Of a stretch of 64,000 bases of DNA, positions 52,201-62,572 are shown piece by piece. This DNA is from Panonychus citri (Eukaryota; Arthropoda; Arachnida; Trombidiformes; Tetranychidae): positions 2,480,001 to 2,544,000 of the forward strand of contig NW_026515545.1 in NCBI RefSeq assembly GCF_014898815.1, given 5' to 3'. A model generated the notes under the pieces. That model was given only the letters and a program-made list of their open reading frames with translations. It did no database searches and was not told the origin of the DNA. The stretch's first letter is position 1. Every line of letters begins with the position of its first letter. The position numbers were made by a program, and so were the translations under genes.

Positions 52201-53076
52201 AAATCAAGTGCTAACCTTATGGATGCAAGTAACCCGGAGGAAGATGAACATGGATGCTATGTACCTGATGTTGGTGGTTATTATCGTAAAACTCCCACCG
52301 GTGATCATCATCATCATCATCATCATCCTGGATCATTACTTGATGATCTGGGAAGTGGTGGTGAAGATGGTGGCGGTGGTGGTGGAAGAGATAAATATCC
52401 ACCAGAAAATGTTATTCGTTATCCAGTGTTACCAAATGATTGTCCCTATTACCATCAAGATTCCGACACGGGTCTAAGAAGTGGCAGTGAATCACCAATT
52501 CCTCCGCCACCACCACCTCCAGCTTTATCTCACCTTCGATCACGAAATACTCGGTCAACGACAACTCTTCCTTTGGATGCAAGTAAATTAGATACTCCTT
52601 CACCGCCTCCTCCACCACCACCTCATGGTATTGGTGTATCATCTTCCATTGTATCCTTGGACAATCATCATCACCATCATCATCATGCTCACCATTCTCA
52701 TCAATCTCAACATCATCCTGATTGCGCTCAGCATCCCGGTTTTCCGGGTCATCATCATGATTCACTTCCTCTTTCATCGTCCTCTTCACATCATCGAACC
52801 CCAAATCCAGGAGACTACAGATCAGCCTCTGTGGGCCCCTCTCATCATCTCCACCATTCTAGTGGCGGAGGTGGTGGGGGTAGTGGAGGCGGTGGATCTC
52901 ACGGGGAGGATACAGAAGATGAATCTGATGATAAAGTGCCTTCGTCGTCAAGTCGTCATGGCCGATTCAGGGCGGAAACTGTTATTGAAATGAGCTCATC
53001 AAGTGATCACACTGCCAATCGACCTCGAAGTTTCATCGAAACTCGTTCAGCTCCTGACGTTATCGTATTACGATGA
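37227..53076 (+). CDS. NETO: Neto: neuropilin and tolloid-like CUB-CUB-LDLa transmembrane protein
   Basis: Auxiliary subunit of kainate-type glutamate receptors; fly Neto clusters receptors at the neuromuscular junction. Eight exons: 37227-37284, 38895-39056, 43843-44097, 48032-48052, 48210-48346, 50799-51039, 51648-51773 and 51860-53076. All junctions are GT-AG and in frame, giving 738 aa. Seen: signal peptide MLSNCISIWVSLIWLKSIQ; CUB1 about residues 40-155 (FYSPNYPNNYPNQTDC, then CEYDRLEIRNG and LCG); a 7-residue insert from a microexon; CUB2 about 167-290 (CHLNYIDIYGNS, FCG); one LDLa module 294-331 (FDCDDGTCIHISLKCDG); membrane helix about 346-369; and a cytoplasmic tail of about 370 residues starting with a basic charged stretch and rich in Gly, Pro, His and Ser runs. 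The CUB-CUB-LDLa-TM order is diagnostic of the family. The exon 2 acceptor is ambiguous by 6 nt (acag/ttacag). The 16-kb span is mostly intron and very long beside its neighbours. Confidence 0.93.
37285..38894 (+). other. Neto intron 1
   Basis: 1.6 kb containing a (GA)n tract near 37482 and a GAT-rich tract near 38630. No nested gene is supported. Confidence 0.7.
39057..43842 (+). other. Neto intron 2
   Basis: 4.8 kb of AT-rich sequence within the first CUB domain's coding region. It has fewer CT/GA tracts (near 39307 and 40933) than the upstream region. It contains several short (TAA)n and (TTG)n runs and no supported coding sequence. Confidence 0.7.
44098..48031 (+). other. Neto intron 3, upstream of the microexon
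   Basis: 3.9 kb. CT tracts lie near 44654 and 45626. The Ser-rich open frame at 45462-45800 comes from CT/CAT repeats and is not called. The last 100 bases before the microexon are strongly pyrimidine-rich. Confidence 0.7.
48032..48052 (+). other. NETO: 21-nt microexon of Neto (TTIPPPP insert)
   Basis: Bounded by ctcatttag and gtaagtta, 21 nt long, entering and leaving in phase 1. It adds seven residues (TTIPPPP) between CUB1 and CUB2. Skipping it joins exon 3 to exon 5 in the same frame, changing AS/ATTIPPPPAC to ATC. It is therefore an ideal alternative cassette. Inclusion in mRNA is inferred from splice sites and frame, not observed. Confidence 0.75.
48347..50798 (+). other. Neto intron 5
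   Basis: 2.45 kb with CT/GA tracts (near 48487, 48993, 49893 and 50160), a 27-bp (ATC)n tract near 48829 and a short (GT)n run near 48914. No nested gene is supported. The open frame at 49462-49788 has no recognisable domain and mixes GA- and CT-derived segments. Confidence 0.7.
51040..51647 (+). other. Neto intron 6
   Basis: 0.6 kb between CUB2 and the LDLa exon, AT-rich with a short GAT run near 51322. Nothing else is seen. Confidence 0.7.
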
Positions 53077-53531
53077 CAACCAGTAACAATTAATACTGCA
53101 ACTGTTAATATTAATAGAAATGTTTTCAACTCAATTAATCAGGACCGAGAATCAGCCAACAGATGATGATGATGATTGTTGATGATGAGGATAAAATTTC
53201 AATTGAAAAGGAAAACCTCAACTCTTCAAATCAATTTTTTTTTCTTCTGTTTTTCGACAAGTTTTTTCACAACAAAATGAACTTTCAACTTGTCTTTTTT
53301 TTGCTTCAACCATGAAAAACTCATGTAAACAACAAGAAAACACTCAACACACTCACTCACTCACCCAAATGATAACACCAACATCTTCCACATCTCAACA
53401 TTTATTATTATCACTAATTGTAACCGATATTGTTACGAAAAAAGAACTTTTTTTTTCTTCCTTCCATTTTGAAATGAAGAATCAATAATTTGTGACATCA
53501 ATCAAACCTCAAAGGAAATGCCAGTGAAAAG

Positions 53532-53550
53532 ACACACACACACACACACA
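53532..53550. repeat. (AC)n microsatellite
   Basis: About 19 bp of AC in the probable Neto 3' UTR or just downstream. Confidence 0.9.
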
Positions 53551-54333
53551 TACACACCGGAGGGGAACGAAAGAGAGATGAACAGAATTTTCAGAAATTT
53601 ATACCTTTTATCATGAAGAACAACAAAGAACAGCAATGATAACACAACATCAACAAGTTCACCTACAAAATCAACAACAAGATGAAAACCTTTTAAAGAC
53701 ACAATTGATGCTGAGTCGACATTTATCTTTGTTTTCGTCTTGGAGGAGAAAAAAAAAGAAAGTGAAACAAGTATTAAAGAGGAAGAATCAATGGAGAGAC
53801 AATTGATCATAACTCTCACACACCAAGAGCAAAGAATTGAAACCTGAATAACTTGCGTTTTTTGAAACGAAAATTGTGTTTGCAACATTTGCAATTTCCT
53901 GCCTCTCATTTTGCTCTCTATCTTCATCTATCATCTTTCATCTTCCTCTTTCTAATGAAACCCTTTCTTTTCCTCTTTCTCTCTCTTATCCATTTCATGT
54001 AACCTTCAACCTTATCAGGCCCTTTTTCTTGCCAACATAAACTGCCCAGGTTACGATGAGAAGCGGAAATTAGTTGGATATACAATATCTCGATATTTCA
54101 TCTCTCTCTCTCTCTACCTATTCATCTGTCTTCCCTTTGATATTTTCCTCTCTCATCATCATCTCAAAATCACTCCCTGAATGGCAAAGTTTATATAATA
54201 TGATTTACTCTCAGCTTATTGAAACCCATGTAAGAATCATGTACAGTTGTCTGGACACTTTGACCAGTTTGTTGATCGTTGATTTTTATTGATTGACGAT
54301 TTTATCATCTTCTCTCTTCCTATCATCATCATC

Positions 54334-54337
<4 letters not shown>

Positions 54338-54374
<37 letters not shown>
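54338..54374. repeat. (CT)n microsatellite next to (ATC)n
   Basis: About 37 bp of TC, directly preceded by an ATC triplet run from about 54321. The compound ATC-then-CT arrangement recurs near 23160 and 58760. Confidence 0.9.
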
Positions 54375-54377
<3 letters not shown>

Positions 54378-55673
54378 TATTATATATTATAGCCACTAAA
54401 TAACTAATAGATATATAAAACTATCCTCTAGTTGACTTGATTTGATGTTATTTTTTTTCCTCTTTGTTTTGGGTTATTCATAACACCACCAATATTATTA
54501 TCTCCATCTTGTTCATCTCTCTCTCTCTCTCTTTCTCTTCTTCATCATCAGCAAAATCTCAGCCATCACCACCAGTATATATCATCGGTTTAATCATGAA
54601 CGAGGAAGAGAAGAAAAAAACAACAACAGCAGCAATAATGGCAAGAACAATACGAATACAATAATAATGATAATAATTGTAACATAAAGATTAGCTTTAT
54701 GTGTGTGTCTGTACAAAAGAGATGACAGAATAAAAAAAACATCCAATGGAACCTTAAGTTACAGGGAAGTGACCAGAAGAAAGTACAATAGACTTGGAAT
54801 GGAAGAAGAGTGAAATGGTTGCTGGTCAGGGAAGAATATGCGATATAACATGAGGATTGTCAGGAACAAACAAGATGAAAGAGAAATGAGACCAAAAATG
54901 ATGAAAAGGGAGAGAAAGAGAGAAGATGAAGACAAGTAGGAGAGCCGATGGGAGAAGAGAAGCAAAAAGATGGAGCAACTTTTTCAATGCACTTTACTGT
55001 TACTCTTGTTGATTTTGTTTTTATTCTAGATGGTTACATCCCAATGCTTATTCGAAATGTTCTCTTTCTTTTTTCTGTCTCCATTTTATCTTGTTATTCT
55101 TATTTTTCCGTCTTGTTCGTCTTCTTCTTTGTATCTAAATACGAGAAAAGATAAAAAAATCGTTAGTAGATTCAAAGACTCATTGATCTAAGTTACATCG
55201 TTGACAGAACCTTTACTTTCTCCTTAATATTTGTTTCTTCTCCTTCCCACATCCTTTACCATCATCATCAAGCTTCTCATCATCATTCTTTGCTTCTCAT
55301 CCTTTACTATCATCCTCAGTTTTCATCCTTTTCCATCTCTTTCCATGCTTCTTTGCATCCGTTATCTCTTCTAACTGCAATTGATACTCTGATATTATTT
55401 TAACTTACCATGAACAACAGTCTCTCTCTCTCTCTCTCTCTCTATTTCCATTTAACAAGGCTAAGCAATTATCAGTGTTGAGACTCGAGAAGATGAGGAA
55501 CACGAATATAAAATGATGATAAGATGTTAAAAATAAGAAGAAGAAGAAGATGAGAAAAAAATAAAGGGCAACAAGTCGCAGGGGACATTTTGTTTTCTCC
55601 ATCAAAATCAAAGGGAAAAGAAGTTGATCATTTTTCTTTTTTTCTTTTTTTTCACTCTTCCATTGATCCTTTG

Positions 55674-55699
55674 CTCTCTCTCTCTCTCTCTCTCTCTCT
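55674..55699. repeat. (CT)n microsatellite
   Basis: 26 bp of CT. Another lies at about 55421-55441. Confidence 0.9.
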
Positions 55700-55797
55700 T
55701 TGATCCAAATTGTTACAATAAACACCCAAATTATATAAACAAGAAACATAAATATATAAACTTCAAGTGAACGGGGTGAGAGATGAAAACAAATGAA

Positions 55798-55824
55798 TCA
55801 TTTCAAATGAATCATTTGAAATGA
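55798..55824. repeat. 27-bp near-perfect palindrome
   Basis: The arms TCATTTCAAATGA and TCATTTGAAATGA are exact reverse complements around a single central A. A partial third copy of the arm (AAATGAATCATTTC) begins just upstream. It may be a binding site for dimeric factors or a replication/hairpin artefact. Confidence 0.7.
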
Positions 55825-58385
55825 TGAGGGAGAAAAGGGGAAGAGTAGAAATTTAGAAGAAAAAAAAATTGTCACAAACAAAAGAAAAGCATAATTTTAA
55901 TGCCTTTAAATTTCAACGATTTCGAATCAGCGCTCAAATTTTGAGGAAGATTAATTAATTTGGAAGAAATTTTCTACTAATTGGAAATTAACTAATTAAA
56001 AGAAAATCAAATCTCAATAGAAGAAAGAGAAAAAAATGGTAATTAAGAAAAAGCCCCTTCTCTTTTCCCGCTTGTCATCAAATTGACTTAATTTTCTCAA
56101 TTTCAATTGGCAACAATGTTCAATGTTTTCTCTTTATTAGTGTTAATTTTGTTTTGTTAACTAATTAATTCTTCTTGTTCATCCGAATCTCCATGTTTAT
56201 CAGTTATCACCATGAATGGTAAAAGAATATCAATTACGATAAAATAGAAATTGATTTTGGATCTTCAACTGTAAAAACGAAAACCTTATTACATGAAAAA
56301 CAACAACATCCTCATCTCTATGTGTTAAAATCCTTTGTATCATTTTCTTTTATTTTTCCTTTCTTCTTATCTTCTTATTCTTCCTGAGCATCTCTTCAAC
56401 CTGTTTCATCATCATCATCATCATCATCATGTTCTTCCTCCTCCTCGCCATCATCATCATCATCTTATCCTTCACAGAGATGCTTCTGCTCACAATAAAC
56501 AAACAAATTTACTGGTAAATTTAATGGCAAACATTTTTTGCTCTCTCTCTCTCTCTCTCTTCCTCTGTCGAAGTATAATCGACACTCTTTCTTCTTGCTC
56601 TTCATCACACTTTACCTTTTTACCTTTACTCTGCATCTTTTTTTCACCATCATCTTCATCTTCATCGTCGCCATCATCTTATAAACGTAAAGCATCAGCA
56701 TCATCACTCTGTCTCTCTCTCTCTTTTTGTATTTAATATTCGGTGCCAATAAGCATTGCTCAACGAAGACCTAAAGTGAATGTGGAAGATGAAATAATAA
56801 TTAATAATTAAGACTTTGTTATACATATAAATATATTAAGAATCATGGAAAATTCTCATTTCATCTGTAACTTAATGTTGACATCAAGGAAACATCTCGA
56901 ATCAATCAAAACCAAGAAACCACAGAATGACAACAATAATAATAATTATAAACAAAAGATTAACAATAAGATTAACTAAAAGCATAAACTGCATCAAAAA
57001 ACAAAGAAATCACAAAAAATTTCACATTTCACACTCACCTGAACAAAAGGAAATCACTTTTCACCATAAACCAACCCTTCAGATCGTAAATTTGAATAAT
57101 TCATCAACCAGACAATTAACTTGAACAAATAATCTTTTTTTTCTTCTAATTAATCCACTTCAAGGAGAGAAGAGACTCAATAATAATTCTTAATGATGAA
57201 AATCTCGACAAAATTGACATGGAGAGAAACCAAATGAAACTATTACTATGACGACGACGAATTTACCATTTAATTTCCTAACCATCGGAATCATCATCAG
57301 TTTTATTGATCAATTAAGAGAAAATCAAATTCGAACAACTTAATTACCTTATAAACATAAACATCATCAATATGACAAGAAAAAGATGAACAAGTCAATG
57401 GATCAACGATCAGTCAACATTGAGACACAATATCAATTGAATCGGAATCTCGTGAACAAATTCAATTACTGTTTATCGAACAATATTTTCCATGAAAAGG
57501 AAATATTAAAGCTCAAAAAGATGATTTAATCGTTAAATGATTAAAGATGATTCATGTTCAATTGGAAGGAATTAAAATCCTTGTTCTCCATCAATTGTGT
57601 TAACAATTAGGATTCTTCACAATTTAATCAATCTGATTACGAATGAGAAAGTTGATTGCTAGTTAATTATGCTCTTTGACCTCTTTTTTGAGAAAGGGTG
57701 AAACTATTGGTGAAATTATTCATCTTTTAATTGTTACCCTTTTCCAATTAAGGTTAAGCCTCAATCTGATTTTCATTTTCGTTACGAGCAAGAAAAAACA
57801 AAATGGTGCCTTTTATGATAAATGCACTGGAATTTAAATGATTATTATTTTATTATCACCATGCAATCAACTAATCATCGTAATCAATTGTATTAACAAT
57901 CAAAGAAGGATGAAGAAACAACAATCAAACCTCAACTAATTGTCTCCAAGAATCATTAATTGTTGATGTGCCAACAAGATCATCAAAAAAGTCAACGATT
58001 GAATTTATATTTCTGACGATCATCAAACTTACACCTGAACAATTTAGTTAATTTTTTTTTCTCCAGAAGCAATATTATCTCAATAATTACACCATTATTA
58101 TTACTACTGTTATAGCAATTAATTAACTAATCACAAGATTTTCTCGCCGATCGTCATTATCTAATTGTATTTACAGCATTTAAGTTTTTGCTCCCAATGT
58201 TTTTATATTATCTGTCCAAATTCAATTTCCAATGTTATCCTTTGGCAGATTCTGTTGATGATTATATTGTTATAACAATAATGCTAACAAATGGTTGATT
58301 ATCATCTTCAATGACAATTAACTTGTATTTTTAAAAACCAATTTGCTCACCAAGATTTTAAATCAATCTATCAACCATTTGTTAA

Positions 58386-58389
<4 letters not shown>

Positions 58390-58437
<48 letters not shown>

Positions 58438-58449
58438 TCTCTCTCTCTC
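58390..58449. repeat. Longest (CT)n array of the window
   Basis: About 60 bp of TC/CT with a single A interruption near 58432. Confidence 0.97.
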
Positions 58450-58716
58450 CAACCATTAAGATAGAGACAGTAACTTAGTTAATAGAGACTCGAAACAGTT
58501 AATCATTATTTCAATTATGTTTTAATTATTTACCATTATTATTATGGTTAATTGCTATTACTTATAATCAATTGTTACCACAGATGAAGATATAAAGATT
58601 TATTATCAAATGATGATGATGATAATGATGATGAATAGATTAAGGAGATTAAGATTAAATAATCTGATGAAAAAGGAAATACAAACAAATAACTTTTCGC
58701 GAGTCATGGCGATTGT

Positions 58717-58750
58717 GATAATTGTTGATGTTTGACAATCAACAATTATC
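58717..58750. repeat. Inverted repeat, 13-bp arms
   Basis: GATAATTGTTGAT and ATCAACAATTATC are exact reverse complements separated by 8 bases. It lies between the two largest CT tracts upstream of OSGEP. Confidence 0.6.
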
Positions 58751-58768
58751 TTTCACATCATCTTCATC

Positions 58769-58772
<4 letters not shown>

Positions 58773-58807
<35 letters not shown>
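58773..58807. repeat. (CT)n microsatellite
   Basis: 35 bp of TC directly after a CATCATCAT run. A further 18-bp tract follows at about 58961. Confidence 0.95.
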
Positions 58808-58810
<3 letters not shown>

Positions 58811-59438
58811 TCATAATCATCAATACGACTCAGTCTCTTTTACTCCCAGTCTAATATACAAATATACAGAATCTCATATATCCTGTTAATTTTTTTCTCC
58901 ATCAATTTATCCTCATCTTCATCTTCTTCATCATCATCTCTTCATCCACCTTCAAATTCCTCTCTCTCTCTCTCTCTCCCACTATATTCTCAATCAATGC
59001 TTTCAAATTTTTCTTCGCAAAAATTATTTGATGATAAAATTTTATTGAAAGAAAAACAAAGAAAAAAAGACAAGAAATTATTGTTTCATCTCTTCCCTTT
59101 ACAACAAAATCATAGGTTCTTTAATGGTTAATTGCTTCCTTCTTTTTTAATAAATTTTATGGCAAAATTTAGGAAATTTAATAAAAATGAAAATAAATTC
59201 TCGAACTCAAATATCTAAATTGTGTCGACTTTATTTCTAACATTAACTTTCATATCCAAAGTTCTGCTTTCTATTGATTTTTCATTCCATTTTTTTCTTC
59301 TTTCCTTTTCTCAAGTTGGCTAATTATTTTCATCATGTGATTATCAAATAATATTTCTTTCATTTTCTTTGATATTACTATTATTTAATTGATTGATTTT
59401 CATTTATCGATTTTTTTTCGTCAAATTTCTTTTTCAAA

Positions 59439-59447
59439 TTTCCCGCC
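59439..59447. promoter_or_regulatory. E2F-like site upstream of OSGEP
   Basis: TTTCCCGCC matches the E2F/DP consensus TTTSSCGC and lies about 116 bp upstream of the OSGEP ATG. It is GC-rich in an AT-rich promoter. Function is inferred and short-motif chance is real. Confidence 0.4.
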
Positions 59448-59562
59448 GGTTTCTATGGTTACCAGAAACTCAGTTCAACTTTTTGTTTGTTTTGAATTTT
59501 TTGTTTTTGTTTAAATTGTTTTCTGATTAATTTGATTGTTTGTTAAATTATTCAGTTTAATT

Positions 59563-61054
59563 ATGGTTATTGCATTAGGTTTTGAGGGAAGTGCTAATAA
59601 ACTAGGAATTGGTATTATCAAGGATGGTCAAGTTTTAGCTAATCCTCGTTCAACTTATATCTCACCTCCTGGACAAGGTTTGTCTTAATTGTGATTAAGA
59701 GTTTAAATTTGATTTGATAATCTATCATTGATAATCATAATCTACATTTCGTTTTGCAGATTCTTGTGGTTGGTGTTAACTTTTTGCACATTATTGATTT
59801 TGTTTCTTATTTTCTCTTCTCAAAGGTTTTCTCCCCCGAGATACAGATAAACACCATCAGAATAAAATTCATGAATTACTTGGTAAATGTCTTGAAGAAA
59901 GTCAATGTAAACCTGAAGATATTGATGTCTTGTGTTATACCAAAGGCCCTGGAATGGGAGCCCCTTTACAATCAGTCGCCATTGTGGTTCGAACATTATC
60001 TCAACTTTGGAATAAGCCAATTGTAGCTGTTAATCATTGCATCGCTCGTAAGGGTTTTTAATATTCCTCTTTAATGAGAATTTTTATTCTAGAATTTAAA
60101 TTTTTCTTTACTCTCTCTTTCTCCTTTTCCGTGAATGAAATTTTTCTTCTTTCAAGACATTGAGATGGGAAAGTTAATTACTGGTGCCAAAAATCCAACT
60201 ATTCTCTATGTTAGTGGAGGAAACACTCAAATTATTGCCTATTCCAATGGAAGGTACAGAATCTTTGGAGAAACCATAGATATTGCTGTTGGCAACTGTT
60301 TAGATCGATTCGCTAGAGTTCTCAAGGTAATTAATCAGAACTATTAATTAAATTTAACTTCCAGAGTCTAATTAAGTTTTTTCTTCTCATATCGGTCAAC
60401 ATTTCAATCCCTTTTAAACTCTAGCTTTCAAACGATCCTAGTCCTGGTTATAATATTGAACAAATGGCTAAACAGTAAGTTGAAATGGAATCGAATTCAA
60501 TTTGATTAGTGATCAATTTTATATTATTTCCAGTGGTAAAAAATTAGCTCCACTTCCGTATGTAGTCAAAGGAATGGATGTTTCTTTCTCTGGATTACTT
60601 TCATTCATCGAGGTAAATGTTTTTTCATTTACTAATTTCGTAGTTAATTAATCTAACTTATATTTTCTCTATTTCTAATTAGGAAAGAACCGATAATTGG
60701 TTGAAAAAGGGTGAATATACACCTGAAGATTTATGTTTCTCAATACAAGAGACCATTTTTGCAATGTTAGTCGAAACAACCGAACGTGCGATGTCCAATA
60801 CAACTTCTAAGGAGGTTTTAATCGTTGGTGGCGTTGGATGTAATGAGAGACTGCAAAAGATGATGTCAGGAATGGCCCAAGAACGAGGGGCGACACTTTA
60901 TGCAACCGATGAACGATATTGCATCGATAATGGAGCCATGATCGCTCAAGCTGGAACTTTACTATTTCAAAATGGACATTTAACTCCCGTTTCAGAGGCA
61001 ACGATTACCCAGAGATTTCGTACCGATGAAGTTCCGGTTGATTGGATTGAATAG
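59563..61054 (+). CDS. OSGEP: OSGEP/KAE1, tRNA N6-threonylcarbamoyladenosine transferase (KEOPS)
   Basis: Catalytic subunit of the KEOPS/EKC complex. It transfers the threonylcarbamoyl group from TC-AMP to A37 of ANN-decoding tRNAs in cytosol and nucleus. Six exons: 59563-59677, 59826-60047, 60157-60326, 60425-60474, 60534-60612 and 60683-61054, all in frame. They give 335 aa, exactly the human length. Seen: MVIALGFEGSANK (N-terminal ASKHA phosphate loop), YTKGPGMGAPL, and the metal ligands His109 and His113 in NHCIAHIEMG, the second His being encoded across the exon 2/3 junction. Also seen are VSGGNTQ, FGETIDIAVGNCLDRFAR, VGGVGCNERLQ and RYCIDNGAMIA. Near-identity to the human protein through these blocks makes the call certain. 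A poly(A) signal lies at 61190-61195. It is convergent with CPSF4. A separate Qri7/OSGEPL1-type mitochondrial enzyme is excluded by length and motifs. Confidence 0.98.
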
Positions 61055-61528
61055 AAAACCAAAGAAAATTCAATCCGATTATCATCTTGTTGTTGTTTAT
61101 ATTTTTCAAATTAATCAATTCTCGAGTTTTGTTCATTCAAAAAGATCAATAACTAAGAAATTAATACTTTCAGTTACATTTGAAACTCGAATAAAACAAA
61201 AAAACAATTAAGATACAATGGACAATTGAGTCGACGAAACAATTGAAGTTCATTTAGTTTGAATTTAATTTAAAGTAATGAGATAAATTTTACACTTTTC
61301 TTAATTGTAACAAAAAGAAAATCGTTTTTTTTCATTCGCAATAATTAGCTGATTGATTCGATTGTGAGGGAATTGGAATATTTTAAACCGAATTTGATCA
61401 ACTCGTAAAAATGATTTACTGGACAATTTTTTTTGGCTTAAATATAATTCACTATATATTGTTCAATACGAAGAGAAAAAAAATGTTTCAATATTACACA
61501 AGAGTCAAATAATACACAATCAGAGGTT
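61055..61528. other. Convergent 3' region, OSGEP / CPSF4
   Basis: 474 bp between tail-to-tail genes. The OSGEP signal AATAAA lies at 61190-61195. I could not place a canonical minus-strand signal for CPSF4 here. No coding sequence. Confidence 0.5.
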
Positions 61529-62572
61529 CTATCTTTTCGGATCAGATCTTTTCGCTTGAAGTTCCTTAAGAGCGCTACTGAGAAATGCTAGATGACCTTT
61601 GGGACATTTATTAGCATAATGACCTCTCTCTCCACATTTATAACATGTTACTTGGTCTAATGGCCGGTGAACTCTTTCTTTACCTCCTTGGGCATCTTCC
61701 GAATCATCAGCATTTATTGGCGGTGGTCCACCTTTCTTGATAAAGTTTGGTGAAGGTCCATGGTTTTGATTTTGATGAGGATGTTGATGATTTGGATGAT
61801 TAGAATGAGGTTGATGATGATGGTGATGATTAGAGTGATTAGAGTGTGAAGGATGATTAGAATGATGGGAATTGTGATGTGAATGATGAGGAAGCTGTTG
61901 ACCAGGGTGTTGTTTCATTGAGAATAATTTACTCTGAATTGCTTCTTCACGAGCTTCTGGTGTCATTTTTGGACAATTGTAAATTTTGTGTCCTGATTCG
62001 TTACAATAATGGCAAATAACAGTTCCTTTTTTGGTTTGAATAGTAGGATCATTTATGGGTAAATCGAAACGAGGATGAACAAATTTACATTCAGGTCCAA
62101 GGGGACAGAAACCAGCAAGATAACATAAACAAATCAAACGTCTTGTATGTCGATGGCGACAATTGGGACCATGGCGACAAAAACCTCTATCATACCAGGG
62201 ACAATCTTTAATCTTGGATTCCGGGTCAATATGAAGAAAGGGACATTCTTTATTACTACAGGCATGAAAACGAGAGTAAAAGTAACACTCAGGCATTTTG
62301 GATGCATCAAATTCATGGAGAAACTCGCAGAGATCACCCTTTTTACATAAACCACGCAGCCAATGTTTACATACAACCGACCGGTCTCCCTTTATGTGTC
62401 TAAAAGGACAGTTAAGTCCACGAGGACAGTCACCGCGAAGATGAGCAATACAAACAGCAGCCCCTGACTTATCCATACCCGGAAAAGGTAAATTCAAAGC
62501 ACCGATTTGCTCCTCCAAAGCAGTTTCCACTTCAAAAATAATATCATCAGTTCTGGCAAGTAATTCCTCCAT
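61529..62572 (-). CDS. CPSF4: Cleavage and polyadenylation specificity factor 30 kDa (CPSF30/Clipper)
   Basis: Zinc-finger RNA-binding subunit of CPSF that recognises the AAUAAA signal together with WDR33 in mRNA 3' end formation. Single exon, 347 aa from the ATG at 62570-62572 (MEELLARTDDIIFEVE), which aligns with the human start. An in-frame ATG ten codons upstream (62602) would add a hydrophobic leader and is rejected. Seen: PFPGMDKSGAAVC; five CCCH fingers (CIAHLRGDCPRGLNCPFRH first, then CKHWLRGLCKKGDLCEFLH and three more); PESKIKDCPWYDRGFC almost identical to human; then two CCHC knuckles (CHYCNESGHKIYNC and CYKCGERGHYANKC). Human has only the second knuckle, while fly Clipper has two. 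A His/Asn/Ser/Pro-rich linker of about 60 residues separates the knuckles. Divergent from the coiled-coil gene to the right. Confidence 0.97.
   Translation of the reverse strand: MEELLARTDDIIFEVETALEEQIGALNLPFPGMDKSGAAVCIAHLRGDCPRGLNCPFRHIKGDRSVVCKHWLRGLCKKGDLCEFLHEFDASKMPECYFYSRFHACSNKECPFLHIDPESKIKDCPWYDRGFCRHGPNCRHRHTRRLICLCYLAGFCPLGPECKFVHPRFDLPINDPTIQTKKGTVICHYCNESGHKIYNCPKMTPEAREEAIQSKLFSMKQHPGQQLPHHSHHNSHHSNHPSHSNHSNHHHHHQPHSNHPNHQHPHQNQNHGPSPNFIKKGGPPPINADDSEDAQGGKERVHRPLDQVTCYKCGERGHYANKCPKGHLAFLSSALKELQAKRSDPKR

Larger units (their letters stand above)
53077..59562. other. Gene-free region between Neto and OSGEP
   Basis: About 6.5 kb. The first part is presumably the Neto 3' UTR, whose end I could not place. 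It continues the CT-tract-rich texture of the Neto domain, with a (CA)n tract at 53532-53550, the longest CT array at 58390-58449, and two notable inverted repeats. The OSGEP promoter occupies the right end. No coding sequence is supported. Confidence 0.6.

Noticed and set aside
51871..53076. Open frame beginning inside the last Neto exon as a separate gene
   Set aside because: It is the membrane and cytoplasmic part of Neto, joined in phase to the LDLa exon.
53502..53927. 141-codon minus-strand frame downstream of Neto
   Set aside because: Contains the translated CA tract (VCVCVC) and no recognisable domain; most likely antisense to the Neto 3' UTR.
56408..56470. Poly-His frame as a possible histidine-rich protein
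   Set aside because: It is a translated CAT microsatellite without flanking coding sequence.
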